Shown here: one piece after another, positions 43,077 to 55,330 of the stretch
Position numbering within the stretch: the stretch's first letter is position 1
Layout of the letters: the number at the start of each line of letters is the position of its first letter
Assembly: GCA_963921425.1 (NCBI GenBank)
Contig: OY992840.1
Location: 2,544,501-2,608,500 of the forward strand
Source of the DNA: Dryas octopetala
Taxonomy: Eukaryota > Streptophyta > Magnoliopsida > Rosales > Rosaceae
Direction of reading: 5' to 3'
Length of the DNA: 64,000 nt
The notes under the pieces: generated by a model
Told to the model about the DNA's origin: nothing
The model's input: only the letters and a program-made list of their open reading frames with translations
Database searches by the model: none
Made by a program: the position numbers and the translations under genes

Positions 43077-46067
43077 TGACAGGACCGCCCCCGGATTCCA
43101 CCCTCAAATCCGAAGAGGTCCTGTGGGAATCCAAAATCAGGGAAAATCCTACCGAAAATTCGGCAGAACCTCCCCTGAAAATGGACTAACCCAGAAATTT
43201 CAAACCTGTTAAAAAGCACTTCTAAGTCTTTCAGCCACCTCTACCACAAGCAAATAAAGGGTCTCGGACCCACTTAAACCTTAGGAGTTATTATCAGAGC
43301 CACTAATCATTTACAATAAGTTTTTACAAAAATAAACATGGCGCCTACAGGGTCCAGGAATGAAAAATGGATGTTATGCCTCGACGCGTTTGGCTCGACC
43401 TCCACCAATGCTACTACCTGGGGGACAATTGAAGACAAAACGAGAAAACGGTGAGATAGGCTCAGTGAGTGGACAGTTAAATGGAAATGAAAATCAAAGA
43501 TTTAATATCTTTTCAGAAAACACTTTTACACACGTTTAACTCTAAAACCTTAGAATGTCCTTTGAAATCCCCCAGTTTTTAAAACCATTTCTCAGTGAAA
43601 TAATAAAATCTAGAGCTGAAAATCAAACTTTGAAAGTCCAAGTTCTCAAACTGAAATCGATATTGTCAATTTATAAATAAATAACTTGAGCTGAAAACTT
43701 TCTTCTCAAACATTCTCAACATATTGAAAATCAATAAACTGTTCAACTGAAACCGTCTTACTTAAAAACCTTTTGCTGCCATAAACTCATCACTTAAAAT
43801 ACTTAACAGTTAAAAACACACACCAGTCAGATACCCATAGAATCTGTCATACATGCGCAGAGCCGAGGATCTGTCATACGCATGCAGAGCTATAAATAAT
43901 CTGTCATACATGCGCAGAGCCGAGAATCTGTCATACGCATGCAGAGCCACAAATAATCTGTCATACATGCGCAGAGCCGAGAATCTGTCATACGCATGCA
44001 GAGCCACAAATTCTGTCGTACGTGCACGCAGAGCGGCCCCCAAAGGGCGAAGCATCCCGACACACGGCCCAAAGCCTATGTGTGTGCCGTGATGGGTCCC
44101 AAAGACCTATTAAATCTGATAACCTGGAGGGTACTGCAAAGGTGGTTTGAAAACCGATAACTTACAAACACATAATTCAAATCTCAATCCTTTCATTTTT
44201 CTTCCAAAACTCTTCTTAACAAAACCAAACTCATCGAATATACATTTGTTCAACTCAAAATATCTAAATTCATAAATCCATGAAACTTTGAAATGCAAAA
44301 ACCATAAATATCAATTTTAAATTTAAGAAAGAAGAATTTAAAAACCAAATTTTAACTTAAAATCCTTTAGCTTAAATTTAAACTCAATATAGCTAAGTAA
44401 TGGAATTTAATCATCAACATATAAAACATTTCAGAAAGATTAAAAGCTAGTCCACTCACAGTGATAGCCCTAGCTAGCTTCGATCCTCCGCCGGATCGTC
44501 ACGAGCCACGGTCGTCTCGCCTATAAAATAAACAACAAAAACAGAGATTAGTCTCGGTTCTACGCCCTTTAAAGGATATGTGTGTGGAGTCTAACGTCCC
44601 ACTCGACTTCGTTCCTACGCGATTGGTTTACGATCTACACGAATTGACCAATAACACTTCCACAATCGTCTCTAACATTTCCCGGCTCAATCTAACCTCA
44701 ATTACTATAACTAATAACGATAACCCAATCAACCAATTATCATAAATACTCTAAAATTATGGAATATCAGTGGGGGTTTCGAAATCATAAAGGTTGCTGC
44801 CCAAGGTGGCTATTTCAAGCCCAAAAAAATTAACTATATATACAAAAATTTCTCAATCTTCATATACATTCTTATCTAACATCCAATATCGGGTTTCCTA
44901 CACATGAGATTGTCCAAAGTCACACCAAAAATACTCTAAAACTCGGCCAATCCTCAGCAAACCCGAAATGGGTTCCAATCCTTACAAATCCAACTTCTCA
45001 AATCTATTCAATCTTTATTTCCAAACATCCATTTGGTTTCCTAGAGATAAAATTGCCCAAAATAACAACTATAATCACCCCTAATCCAGAAACCCAAAGA
45101 AATTCCCGAAATGGCCTCCTAAAACCATAAATCAATTTTTCCAATTGCTCAAAATAAAACCATAAACATGTAAGGGGAGGAGAACCCATATATAGGGGAA
45201 GAAAACCCACCTAGAGATGTAGTGATTGGTGCCAAAAGTTGGCCGGAATTCGACGAGCCAGTGGTGAGGCAGCGGCTGGGATTTCTGGCTGATCTCTGTG
45301 CGCGCGAGGCTGAGGTGACCAAGGCTCGCTGCTGGGTGATTTCTGCGCCGGTGTGGGGAGTCGACCAGTGAGCTTGGGTCGTCGGGAAACTCGCCGGAGA
45401 GGATGGTTCGGCCTGGGGGTGTCGCGCGCCAAGAAGGGGAAGAGAGAGAGAGAGACGCGAAGGAGAGAGAGCACGGGGAGAGAGAGAACTGGGTCAGTGG
45501 GGTTAGCTGGTCGCCGGCCTCCAGTCGCCGTGAAGATGGCCGGAGTTGGCCACGCCGGTGAGAGGAGAGAGGGAGGTGAGTGAGCTCGGGGAGAGAGAGA
45601 GAAAGAAGTGAGTGAGTGCGGAAGAAAGAGAGAGAGAGATAAGGAAGAGAGAGAAGCCACTAGAAATTTCTAGAGAGAGAGAGAAAAATCAGAAATTTTT
45701 TCTGATTTTGGGTATTTAAACCCACTTTTATAAATTTACAAAATTGCCCCTCACTTCACATGTCTGTATCTTTCAAACCGTAACTTAGATCGAAGCGTAC
45801 TACGTGTCTATGAAATCGTGGGATCGAAACCTATCTAACGGACCCAAAGTCAAAATCGGAAACTCATTTATTTTAAAAGTCAACTTTTGGTCATGCTTAA
45901 ATTAAAATAAAAATAAATAAATCAAAACTTTAAATCAAAACTCTTTTTATTTTCCAAATAAATCTCAAAATCTTTAAAATACAATCCAACATCTTTTATA
46001 AACCTCTTAAAAACATAGTTAAATAAAAATTTAAATTTCTAGTGAAAATTTGGGTCGGGTTGTTACA
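43077..46067 (-). repeat. Solo LTR, Ty3/gypsy (TGTAACGACCCG-type), inserted in the satellite
   Basis: Starts TGACAGGACCGCCCCCGG and ends GGGTCGGGTTGTTACA, with TSD AATGT at 43072-43076 and 46068-46072. It is the same family as 29467-32399 (shared CGAAGCATCCCGACACACGG block). It holds a 57-bp tandem array and a GA-rich segment near 45420-45690. No internal coding region is present. Confidence 0.9.
43846..44010 (-). repeat. 57-bp minisatellite inside a solo LTR (about 3 units)
   Basis: Units alternate CTGTCATACATGCGCAGAGC and CTGTCATACGCATGCAGAGC halves (27 plus 30 bp). It lies just upstream of the conserved CCCCCAAAGGGCGAAGC block, as the 48-bp array does in the related LTR at 29467-32399. 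Confidence 0.85.
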
Positions 46068-46072
46068 AATGT

Positions 46073-47877
46073 GCTTCCCCATGTCTTTCTTGCCTACAAG
46101 TCACGTTTTGGTGCTATTTGTACGAAATTGGACCAAGTATGTACATAAATAACATTTTCTTGCGTTCCTAACACCAAATGTGGTTCAATAGCTTTAGAAC
46201 GTAAATTCTATCATTAGAATGTGCTTTCCCATGTATTTCTTGCATATCGGTCACGTTTTGGTGCAATTTGGATGAAATTGTACCAAGTATGTACCGAAAT
46301 GACAATTTCGTTCATTCTTAACACCAAATGTGGTTCAATAGGTCTAGAACACTAATCCTAACATGCGAATGTGCATCCCCATGTTTTTCTTGCATACCAG
46401 TTATGTTTTGGTGCATTTTGGACGAAATTGTACCAAGTATGTACCGAAATGACGATTTCGTGCGTTCTTAACACAAAATGTGGTTCAATAGGTCTACAAC
46501 ACTGATCCTAACATGAGAATGTGATTCCTCATGTCTTTCTTGCCTACGGGTCACGTTTTGGTGCCATTTGTACGAAATTAGACCAAGTATTTACCGAAAT
46601 GACGTTTTCGTGCGTTCTTAACGCCAAATGTGGTTCAATAGGTCTAGAACGCATATTCTAATATGAAAAAGTGTTTCCCCATGTCTTTCTTGCCAACCGG
46701 GAGCAATTTGGGATAATTTGGACGAAATTGGACCAAGTATGCACCGAAATGACGTTTTCTTGCTTTCTTAACGCCAAATGTGGCTTAATAGGTCTAAAAC
46801 ACTAATCCTAACATGAGAATGTGCTTCCCCAAGTCTTTCTTGCCAACCGGGCACGTTTTGGTGCAATTTGAACGAAATTGGGCTAAGTGTGTACTGAAAT
46901 GACGATTTCATGCGTTCTTAACACCAAATGTAGTTTAATAGGTCTAAAATAATAATACTAACAAGAGATTGTGTTTCCCCATGTCTTTCTTTCCAACCAG
47001 GCACGTTTTGTTACAATTTGGACGAAATTGGACCAAGTATGTACCGAAATGACGTTTTCGTGCGTTCTTAACAGCAAATGTGGTTCTAAAAGTCTAGAAC
47101 ACTAATCCTAACATAAGAATGTGCTTCCCCATGTCTTTATTGCTAACCAGGAGCAATTTGGTGTAATTTGGACTATATTGGACTAAGTATGCACCGAAAT
47201 GACATTTTCTTGTGTTCTTAACGCCAAATGTAGTTCAATAGGTCTAGAACGCTACTCCTAACATAAGAATATGCTTCCCCAAGTCTTTCTTGCCAACCGG
47301 GCACGTTTTGGTACAATTTAGATGAAATTGCACCAAGTATGTATCGAAATGATGATTTCGTGCATTCTTAACACCAAATGTGGTTCAATAGCTCTAGAAT
47401 GCAAATCCTAACATTAGAAAGTGTTTCCCAATGTTTTCTTGCCGACCAAGAGCAATTTGGTGCGATTTGGATGAAATTGGACCAAGTATGTACCGAAATG
47501 ACGTTTTACTGTGTTCTTAACACCAAATGTGGTTCAATAGGTGTAGAATGCCAATCCTAACATAAGAAAGTGTTTCTCCATGTTCATTTTGCCTACCGGT
47601 CACGTTTTGGTACAATTTGAACGAAATTGGACTAAGTATGCACCGAAATGACATTTCGGTGCGTTCTTAACACCAAATGTGGTTCAATAGGTCTAAAACG
47701 CTAATTCTAACATGAGAAAGTATTTCTCCATGTCTTTCTGGCTTACCGATCACATTTTGGCACAATTTGGACGAAATTGAACCAAATATGCAACGAAAGG
47801 ATGTTTTGGTACGTTCTTAACACCAAATGTGGTTTAATATGTCTAGAAAGCTAATCCTAACATGAGAAAGTGTTTCC
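46073..47877 (+). repeat. 150-bp satellite array, block 2 (about 12 units)
   Basis: Continues the array after the solo LTR and one TSD copy. CAATAGGTCT-type landmarks occur near 46187, 46337, 46487, 46637, 46787, on to 47387, 47536, 47686 and 47836. Short inverted arms (CGAAAT/ATTTCG) flank the GACG core in many units. The 60-aa frame at 47378-47560 is satellite sequence. Confidence 0.95.
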
Positions 47878-50328
47878 TGATGAGTGTGCATTTTGCATCA
47901 CTTTATGATACTAATTCCTTAACCTAGAGTGTTAGAACTCGCTATTTTGTGTTTCTTGTCTTGTTTTTGTGTTTTCAGGTCAAATGAAGCAGAAATGAGA
48001 AAAAGAAGCAAATGGAGCCATTTTGGGACATTTCCTGGTCAAACCAGAAAAACGAGTGAAATCCTGGTCAAACCAGGAAAAGTGCAGAAATCCTAGTCAA
48101 ATGAGGATTCCTAGTCACACTAGGAAACATCAAGTCTAGAACCATCATTGCGGAGCCAGAAATGTGAAATCCTGATTCGAACAGGAAATCCTGGTTGAAC
48201 TAGGAAACCTAACCCAACTAGGGAAAGGAGTCCTAATGACACTAGGAGACCCCAGGGGCAATATGGTCATTACGAGAAGTCGAAATGGATAAGGAATCTC
48301 TCATTTTCAAGAAATCCTAGTTGCACCAGGAAATGTTGTTTAAGGTTCCAGAAGCTTCCAGAAGGTGGTGGACATCCATGGAAATGAATGGAGGGAAGAA
48401 ATGAATTTGAATTCAAATGGAAATGAGGGGCAAAATGGGAAGTCAAAAATGGAGGGCCAAACCAAGTGGGCCATGCATGCACATGCATGGGCCCAAACCC
48501 TAGCAGCCCAAAGGCCATGCGCAAGGAGGAAGATGGCAGCCCATGCATGCGCATGCATGCCATGCAAACCCTAGCAAGACAAAAGGCCATGCGCAAGCCC
48601 AAGGTGACAAGCCCAAGATGGAAGCCCATGGAGTGAAACCCTAACCCATCTTGTGCAAGTAACTGAAGCCCAACATGGAAGCCCAACATGCAAGCCCAAA
48701 GCCCAAGACTACCAGCCCATGCGCCAAAGAGGGACCCTAGCTAGGCTAGGCGTGAGCCACTGAAGCCCAAGGGGGAGCAGCCCATGCCGCAAGGCCCTAG
48801 TCAGCTAACCCTAGCTGAAGCCGCAAGGAACTAGGAGATGCAAACCCTAGCAGCCGCAAGTTCCTCTTCCTTGCCTCTCAAGGAAGGCTCCTCTATATAA
48901 GCCCCTCTCATTCAGACTTTTGGGGATCACTTTTTCACCTACACTCCAGCCGAAATCCCTCTCTTCTCCTAGTTTAATTTTTCTGTTTTAGGGTTTTAGT
49001 TTCAACTTTTATTTTCTTGTAAGGTGAGCCGAATTCAGAGAGAGACTTAGAGAGAGGGTGGCGTGACAAGTGAGAGGGAAGGACCAGCCTGCTGCTGCAA
49101 GCCCTAGCTCACCTTGCCGTGAGTTCCTCCTGCTTGCTAGGTGCCTCCTTCTTCCTCTCTCCTTGCAGCAGCCCCCATGTGTTTGTACCTCTGATTTTCG
49201 TTTTCTTTTTCCTTCTAGTTTCAGATTTATTGTTGGATATTGGTCTCTGAATTTATTTCATTTAAGTTTCTGAATTCAATTAGTTTATATTTGTCAATCT
49301 AGTTTAGTTGTGTTTCTGATTTTAATTCGTGCATGCATTTAATCTTGTGTACTTTACGTTTCTGGTTTCATTTAATTTATGCACTTTAAATTAGTTGTTT
49401 AGTTTATGTTCTTAAGTTTGTTTAATTTGCGTTTCTGATTTCCGTTAACAATCATGAATTGGGATTTTGTTTATTTGTTGCTGTTTTGTTTTTATTTATT
49501 TTATTTAATTATGTAGGTTAGTTATTCTATCTTGCATGTTAGTTGTAGGTCGATTAATGGATTCGTATGCTTTAACAAATCGTTTATCCGTCTCTTGGTC
49601 TGTTAGTTTGATGTTTGCGCATATTAAATTTCCACTATCTATTAGAACCCCCGTCACTAGTTGTTTGCATCCTTTGACTGGCCACCTTAGGGTAATTGCA
49701 TCTAGTTTATCTGTTAGGTTTAGCTGTGAAATAGTCAAAGACACTAAACCACAAGTAACAAGGGAATAAGGGATTATTCTTGGTAGTGGGGTTGGGCGAC
49801 CTCTATAAGGAAATAGTCAAAGCTTATATGTTGTGCCTGTTTGACGTTCTCATAAAACTTAATGACTCCTGCATGGGTAACAGCTGCCTTAGCTTGAACT
49901 AGGGAACATGTAGGTTAACTAGCTAAGGAAGGCCCAAGAAGCTCTTAGTTTATGCATTAGGAGAACAATGGCGAGAAAGTAACTAGCCAAACCTTTTTAG
50001 CTGTCAAACTTTAATATGTTGTGTTCAGATTAACTGTCATTAGCCTTGGATGGTTATTGCATGCTTATCTGATTTGAAACTAAAAACTTAACATTGCAAG
50101 ATAGAATAAAGTGTTCGTGTGTGTGGTGATGTGTGCGTGTGTTCCATCTTTTCAAAACCCCCCATTTAGTTATTCTAGTGATTAATTGCATTGATTTATT
50201 GTGTATTAACCATTCCCTGTGGGATCGACCTCGTGCTTGTACGCTTTGCTACTGATGCGATTCGTGCACTTGCGAGTAAACTTAGAATGAGGTAATTGTT
50301 TATTTTGTTCTAAGAAAACACATCAACA
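47878..50328 (+). repeat. Solo LTR, Athila-like, inserted in the satellite
   Basis: A 2.45-kb solo LTR (TGATGAGTGTGCATTTTGC ... ACACATCAACA) with TSD TTTCC at 47873-47877 and 50329-50333. In reverse it is very similar to the LTRs of the gag-only element at 1744-11023, so it is the same family and probably young. Confidence 0.93.
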
Positions 50329-50333
50329 TTTCC

Positions 50334-50648
50334 CCATGTCTTTCTTGCCTACCGGTCACATTTTGGTGCCATGTGGACGAAATTGGACCAAGTATGCACC
50401 GAAATGACGTTTCGATGCATTCTTAACACCAAATGTGGTTTAATAGGTCTAGAACACTAATCCTAACATGAGAATGTGCTTCCACATGTCTTTCTGGCCT
50501 ACTAGTCATATTTTCGTGCAATTTGGACGAAATTGGACCAAGTATGTACCGAAATGTTGATTTCGTACGTTCTAAACACCAAATGTGGTTCAATAGGTCT
50601 AGAATGCTAATCCTAACATGAGAAAGTATTTCCCCATGTCTTTCTTGC
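50334..50648 (+). repeat. 150-bp satellite array, block 3 (about 2 units)
   Basis: The last satellite units after the solo LTR, with landmarks near 50439 and 50589. Similarity stops at TTTCTTGC about 50648, where Athila-like coding sequence begins. Confidence 0.9.
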
Positions 50649-50958
50649 TTCTTCTTTGAATTCCATGGCATCCCTCACTTCAATCCGATAACAATCATAA
50701 GCTTGTGATGGCTTCTCCAATGCATCAAAGACTCTAAAGGCAATGGTAGTGTCATGAATCGTCATGGTCATAAGCCTTTCTTTGACATCAATCTTAGCAC
50801 CCGCCATGACCATAAATGCATGTCCAAATATGATAGGCAATTCACTCCCATTTGCTTCCACAAGAACATCTTCCACCACTCCTCTTGGATACACAATGTT
50901 CATATCCACCAATTGAAGAGAAATACTGGTGGGAAAGATGTCTCTAAGACCTAGTGTC
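50649..50958 (-). mobile_element. Athila-like gag-pro fossil, left part
   Basis: Minus-strand remnant of the protease region of an Athila-like element (recognisable ISLQLVDMNIVYPRGVVEDV and ELPIIFGHAFMVMAGAKIDV). It belongs with 63232-64000, from which it is separated by the younger element at 50959-63226. On the left it stops at the satellite array, so no LTR is visible on that side. It is a broken fossil. Confidence 0.82.
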
Positions 50959-53436
50959 TGTTGTATGTTTTCCTTGAGCAAATTAAATAACCTTTTATGA
51001 GCTCTAGGTTAACTCGCAAGTGCACGAATCGCGGAGTAGCAAAGCTTACAAATACGAGGTCGATCCCACAGGGAATTGTACTAGTGTTATGATCACTAAT
51101 TTAATTAAATTCAATTAAATCAACTCTAACTCACACACGCAAATGGGGGGTTTTGATTGGTTTTTGAGACTAGAAAAACTAACAGATAAATGACAAAACT
51201 TTAAAATAACAACTGAATGAATTTGGATAAAACAATAATAAAGAAACACTAGGGGTCAGAATCCACCACTAGCATACCATTCACTCTACTATGGATATTA
51301 ACAATCAATATATAAACATGTCAACAAAGTTCGTCTACTAAAAGGTTTGGCTAGTTACTTTTAGCAATTACTCCCCTTACTGTGCATAAACTAAGAGCTT
51401 CTTGGGCCTTCCTTAGCCAGTTAACTTGCATGTTCCCTAGTGCTAAGCTAAGGCAGCTGTTACCCATGCAAGAGTCATTACGATCTGTGAGAGTGACAAA
51501 CACATAGCGCATAGCTCCAAATTAATGTACCCTATGTCCTCTATGATCCCTTTTCTCATGAATATTACCTTAGGATATCCACTTGTTGCCTATTGAAACT
51601 ATCATCCTTTCGAGCTTATTTAGTTTCACAACATAATTCTAGATGCATGCAACCTAAGGTGATCAGTCAAAGATGCGAAACAAATAGATTCAATTTAAAC
51701 AGAGATCCAAGATTTGTCAACATGTAAATAATTAAAATATCAATAATCCATAGTGAGAGTAAACAGCATCGCTAGGGCTTCATCCTAGCCCTAGCCCAAG
51801 ATTCAGTTACACATAATTAAATCCATAAATAAATAATGCATAATTAAAACAATTAAAATAAAAGGAAAGGAGAAAGAAATCAAGCCACGAATGATGGGGT
51901 GGAGGTGCGGCTGCAAGGTGGTGGCGTGATGGGCTGCTGCTCGGCCTTGGGCTCCACGGCAAGGAGGCTGAGGTGCTCGGCAAGGTGGCGCGCATGGCTG
52001 GGTATTGGTGGCTGCTGCTTGGCTTTACTTCCTTCTTCTTCCGTTCAGCACAAAATAAAAGAGAAACAAAAATAAAGTGGCTGCTAGTGTTCGGCCAGAC
52101 AAGAAAAGAAAGAAAAATAAAGAGAGAGGGGGAGATGGTGGCTGCGGCACAAGAAAAAGAAAGAGATGGTGGCTGCTAGGGTTTGCTTCAGAAAAATACA
52201 AGGAAGAGAGAGAAAGGAAGAGGGAGGCTAGCTAGGGTTTCTGAAAATTAAAGAGGAGAGAGCCCCCTCCTTGAGTTATAAAGATATATTTATAGAGGAG
52301 AGTGGGGCTGAGATTTGTCTTTCTCTTCAATGTGGGATAAGTGCATTCCTTGCACACCAAGACTTATAATTTTCGGCCAAGCATGGGCCTTGGGCTGATT
52401 TGGGCTCTTTTTGGGCGTAACTCCCTTTTCAGCTCGCGGAACTGCTGCGCTACCTCCACTAAAATGGCCATATCTTGAGCTAGAAAACTCGGAATTGGAA
52501 TCCGTAAAATTTCCTGCGAAGCTAACATCCGTATCTTTCCAACCATATATAGCATGCTACCTGGTTCTTTCTGGAGAATTACAGAATTGCTGTCGAAATT
52601 GGTGCTCTATTTTCCAGGGTTTTGACTTCTTTTTTCAGCTAGGATTCCTTGGGCTTTCTCTTCGCATGGCGTGATGGACTTGGGCTGCATGGCTTGCGCA
52701 TGGCTGCTAGTCTTGGGCTGGCGCATTGGGCTTCCTCTTGGGCTGGTGCATGCATGCATGCATGGCCCCTTCAGATTTCGGCATTGCATAGGCCCATGAC
52801 CCATTTGACTTGTTGACTTTGTCATAGTTGACCCTTGACCATTAACTTTGACTTCCCATCTTGCCCCTCATCTCCATTTGAATTTGAATTCATTTCTTCC
52901 CTCCATTTATTTCCATGGATGTCCACCACCTTCTAGAAGCTTCAGGAACCTTGACTTTGTAGAGTTGACTTTGACCAACATTTCCTAGTGCAACTAGGAT
53001 TTCTTGTAAATGAGGGATTCTTTATCCATTCCGAGTTCTCGTAATGACCATATTGCCCCTGGGGTCTCCTAGTGTCATTAGGACTCCTTTCCCTAGTTGG
53101 GTTAGGTTTCCTAGTTCAACCAGGATTTCCTGTTTCAATCAGGATTTCTCATTTCTGGCTCCGCAATGATGGTTCTGGACTTGATGTTTCCTAGTGTGAC
53201 TAGGAATCCTCATTTAACTAGGATTTCTGCACTTTTCCTGGTTTGACCAGGATTTTACTCGTTTTCCTAGTTTGACTAGGAAACGTCTAAAAATGGTCCT
53301 TTTGGCTTCTTTTCTCTTCTCTGCTCATTTTATCCTATAAAAACAAAAACAAACTAACAACACACAAAATATCGAGTTCTTGCACTCTGAGTTAGGGAGT
53401 TAGTATCATAAAATAGTGTAAAATGAGCACTCAACA
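50959..53436 (-). repeat. LTR (3' LTR of the nearly whole Athila-like element)
   Basis: TGTTGTATGTTTTCC ... GAGCACTCAACA, paired with 60729-63226 at a constant offset of 9770 until a 20-bp indel near 52228. Shares many blocks with the Athila-like LTRs of the other family (GGTCGATCCCACAGGGAAT; CTAGTGTGACTAGGAATCCT) but differs at its ends. Confidence 0.95.
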
Positions 53437-53450
53437 CACCCCCAAACTTA
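53437..53450 (-). promoter_or_regulatory. Polypurine tract of the nearly whole Athila-like element
   Basis: The minus strand reads TAAGTTTGGGGGTG directly before the 3' LTR, identical to the tract at 4217-4230. Confidence 0.85.
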
Positions 53451-54166
53451 GATTTTGCTAGTCCTCGAGCAAAAAGAACAAAGAAAAGACTCAAGACAGA
53501 CTCGAGACATCCCAACACATGACTTCATAAGCACAGCCATAAATAGCATAGTCAAGCAAGATACATATAGAATTTATTCCTCAATCTCTAATAATGCTTC
53601 AATTAACATACCTTACTCCTCCATGAAATATATAGACCATCCTTGACACAAACTCAAGTGGTTAGATAAACAAGACTAAATCAGCATACACAAAATAGAT
53701 TCAACTTCAATTCTCACTAAGGCATACTCTCAACAATAAAACGCTCAGAGATTGGGTTAACACGTGCACTCAAGTATATGTGAGAGATGATATGATAAAC
53801 AAATACAAAAAGCTCACATATTAATCATGAAAGAAAGGCACAAAGAAACAAAAACACTGATCTCAATAGAAGAAATTAAAATACTCTGAACAGAATCAAT
53901 AACCATAAGCTTCCCTTTTATCTAGACTTCACATAATGAACCACATTTCTCCCAAGATCAAATAGGACTTTTATGTGGGTTGTAATGGAGGCTTAGGTTA
54001 GGATAAGGTATTGAAATGAAAGGGAGAACAAAGGGCTACAGACTATGGATTTGCACAAGGAAATCAATAGAGGCATTCTTTGCATAATTTGTACTCATAG
54101 CTCAAATTCGAACACCTTTCCACTTCCATCTTTTGAAATCGTCCCTTCCCTTTGATTTTTGATTCT

Positions 54167-54208
<42 letters not shown>

Positions 54209-55330
54209 GGAACGACAAACACTCTTAAGCACAATTCATTTTCCTTTTACATCAAGCTACGCATAGACATTTCTTTTCAACCTCACATTTTCACCAACTC
54301 CATGCAAATTCATAGGTAAGGTAAACGGGTAGAGGAGTGAAACTCCCCCAAACTTAGGGTTTGGTATAGGGGTGAACAAAGAAAAGGTCATTAAGCTCAA
54401 AATGTTTGACTAGGGTTATAACATAGGGTAAGCTTTAGGCTATGGGTTAAAAACAAACAAGGCCTAATATCATCTCCTAAGATTTATGTAGTTATATCCA
54501 TGCTTTGTATAGAATAAGAGAGAAGTTCTAGCTCTTTGATTCACAATTATATTCCAAGTACTTAATCAAAAGAAAGAATAATGAGATCACAACGACTTTA
54601 TATGACAAGAAAATATTAGAGTAATGTTAACACTCAAGAATTGAAGTACATGGCTCAAAAGCTCACTTAGGTCATACAAGTCTACTCTATTAAGTATATG
54701 CATCTCTAAGCATGCAAGTCATCACTTAAGCTCATGAAAACAAGGCCACAAGTCCATAGAGTTGTAAAGCATGTTACGAAACAATACAAGATAAAGAAGA
54801 ATACATACTATATATACAAGCTAGACATGCTCAAAATAACCATACATAATGAAATCAATTAGTTGGGGACTCAAGACTTAAAACAAACAAAAAGACTCAA
54901 AAACACTGTTGCATGCTTCTAAAGATTCGAATCCATCACTATGGTGAATGAAATCTTAAGAACAGATGCATTTTAATGTGGGTTTGATACCCTTAATTTA
55001 CAACAAAAGTAAAATTTTTTTATTTTTTTTACACACTAAAAACGAAAAATGCGTTGCATTCCCCACCCCCAAACTTAAAAGAAACATTGTCCTCAATGTT
55101 TAAATGAATGACAAATGTAATGCACAATGTAATAAAAAGAGGAAGGGAAAAACAACAAATAAAACAAAACTACTGAACTGAGCAAAGAGAGGGTGAAAAC
55201 GTACCTTGGCTGATGTGAAAATGGCTTGCCCACGCATATGTACAAAATCACCTCCTCCTCGTCATCCATCCCTTGGGTTGCCTCCCAAGAAGCGCTAAGT
55301 TTCACGTCTTCAGCCAGACCTAGTCTTGTA
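53437..55330 (-). other. Non-coding region between pol and the 3' LTR
   Basis: No env-like or other credible frame. It is homologous to 4217-6227 of the gag-only element in overall layout, with additional PPT-like tracts near 54345 and 55066. A long T-run (A-run on the element strand) lies at about 54171-54204. Confidence 0.75.

Noticed and set aside
53437-55330. Env-like third frame of an Athila element
   Set aside because: No frame above ~80 aa with a signal or membrane segment is found between pol and the 3' LTR.
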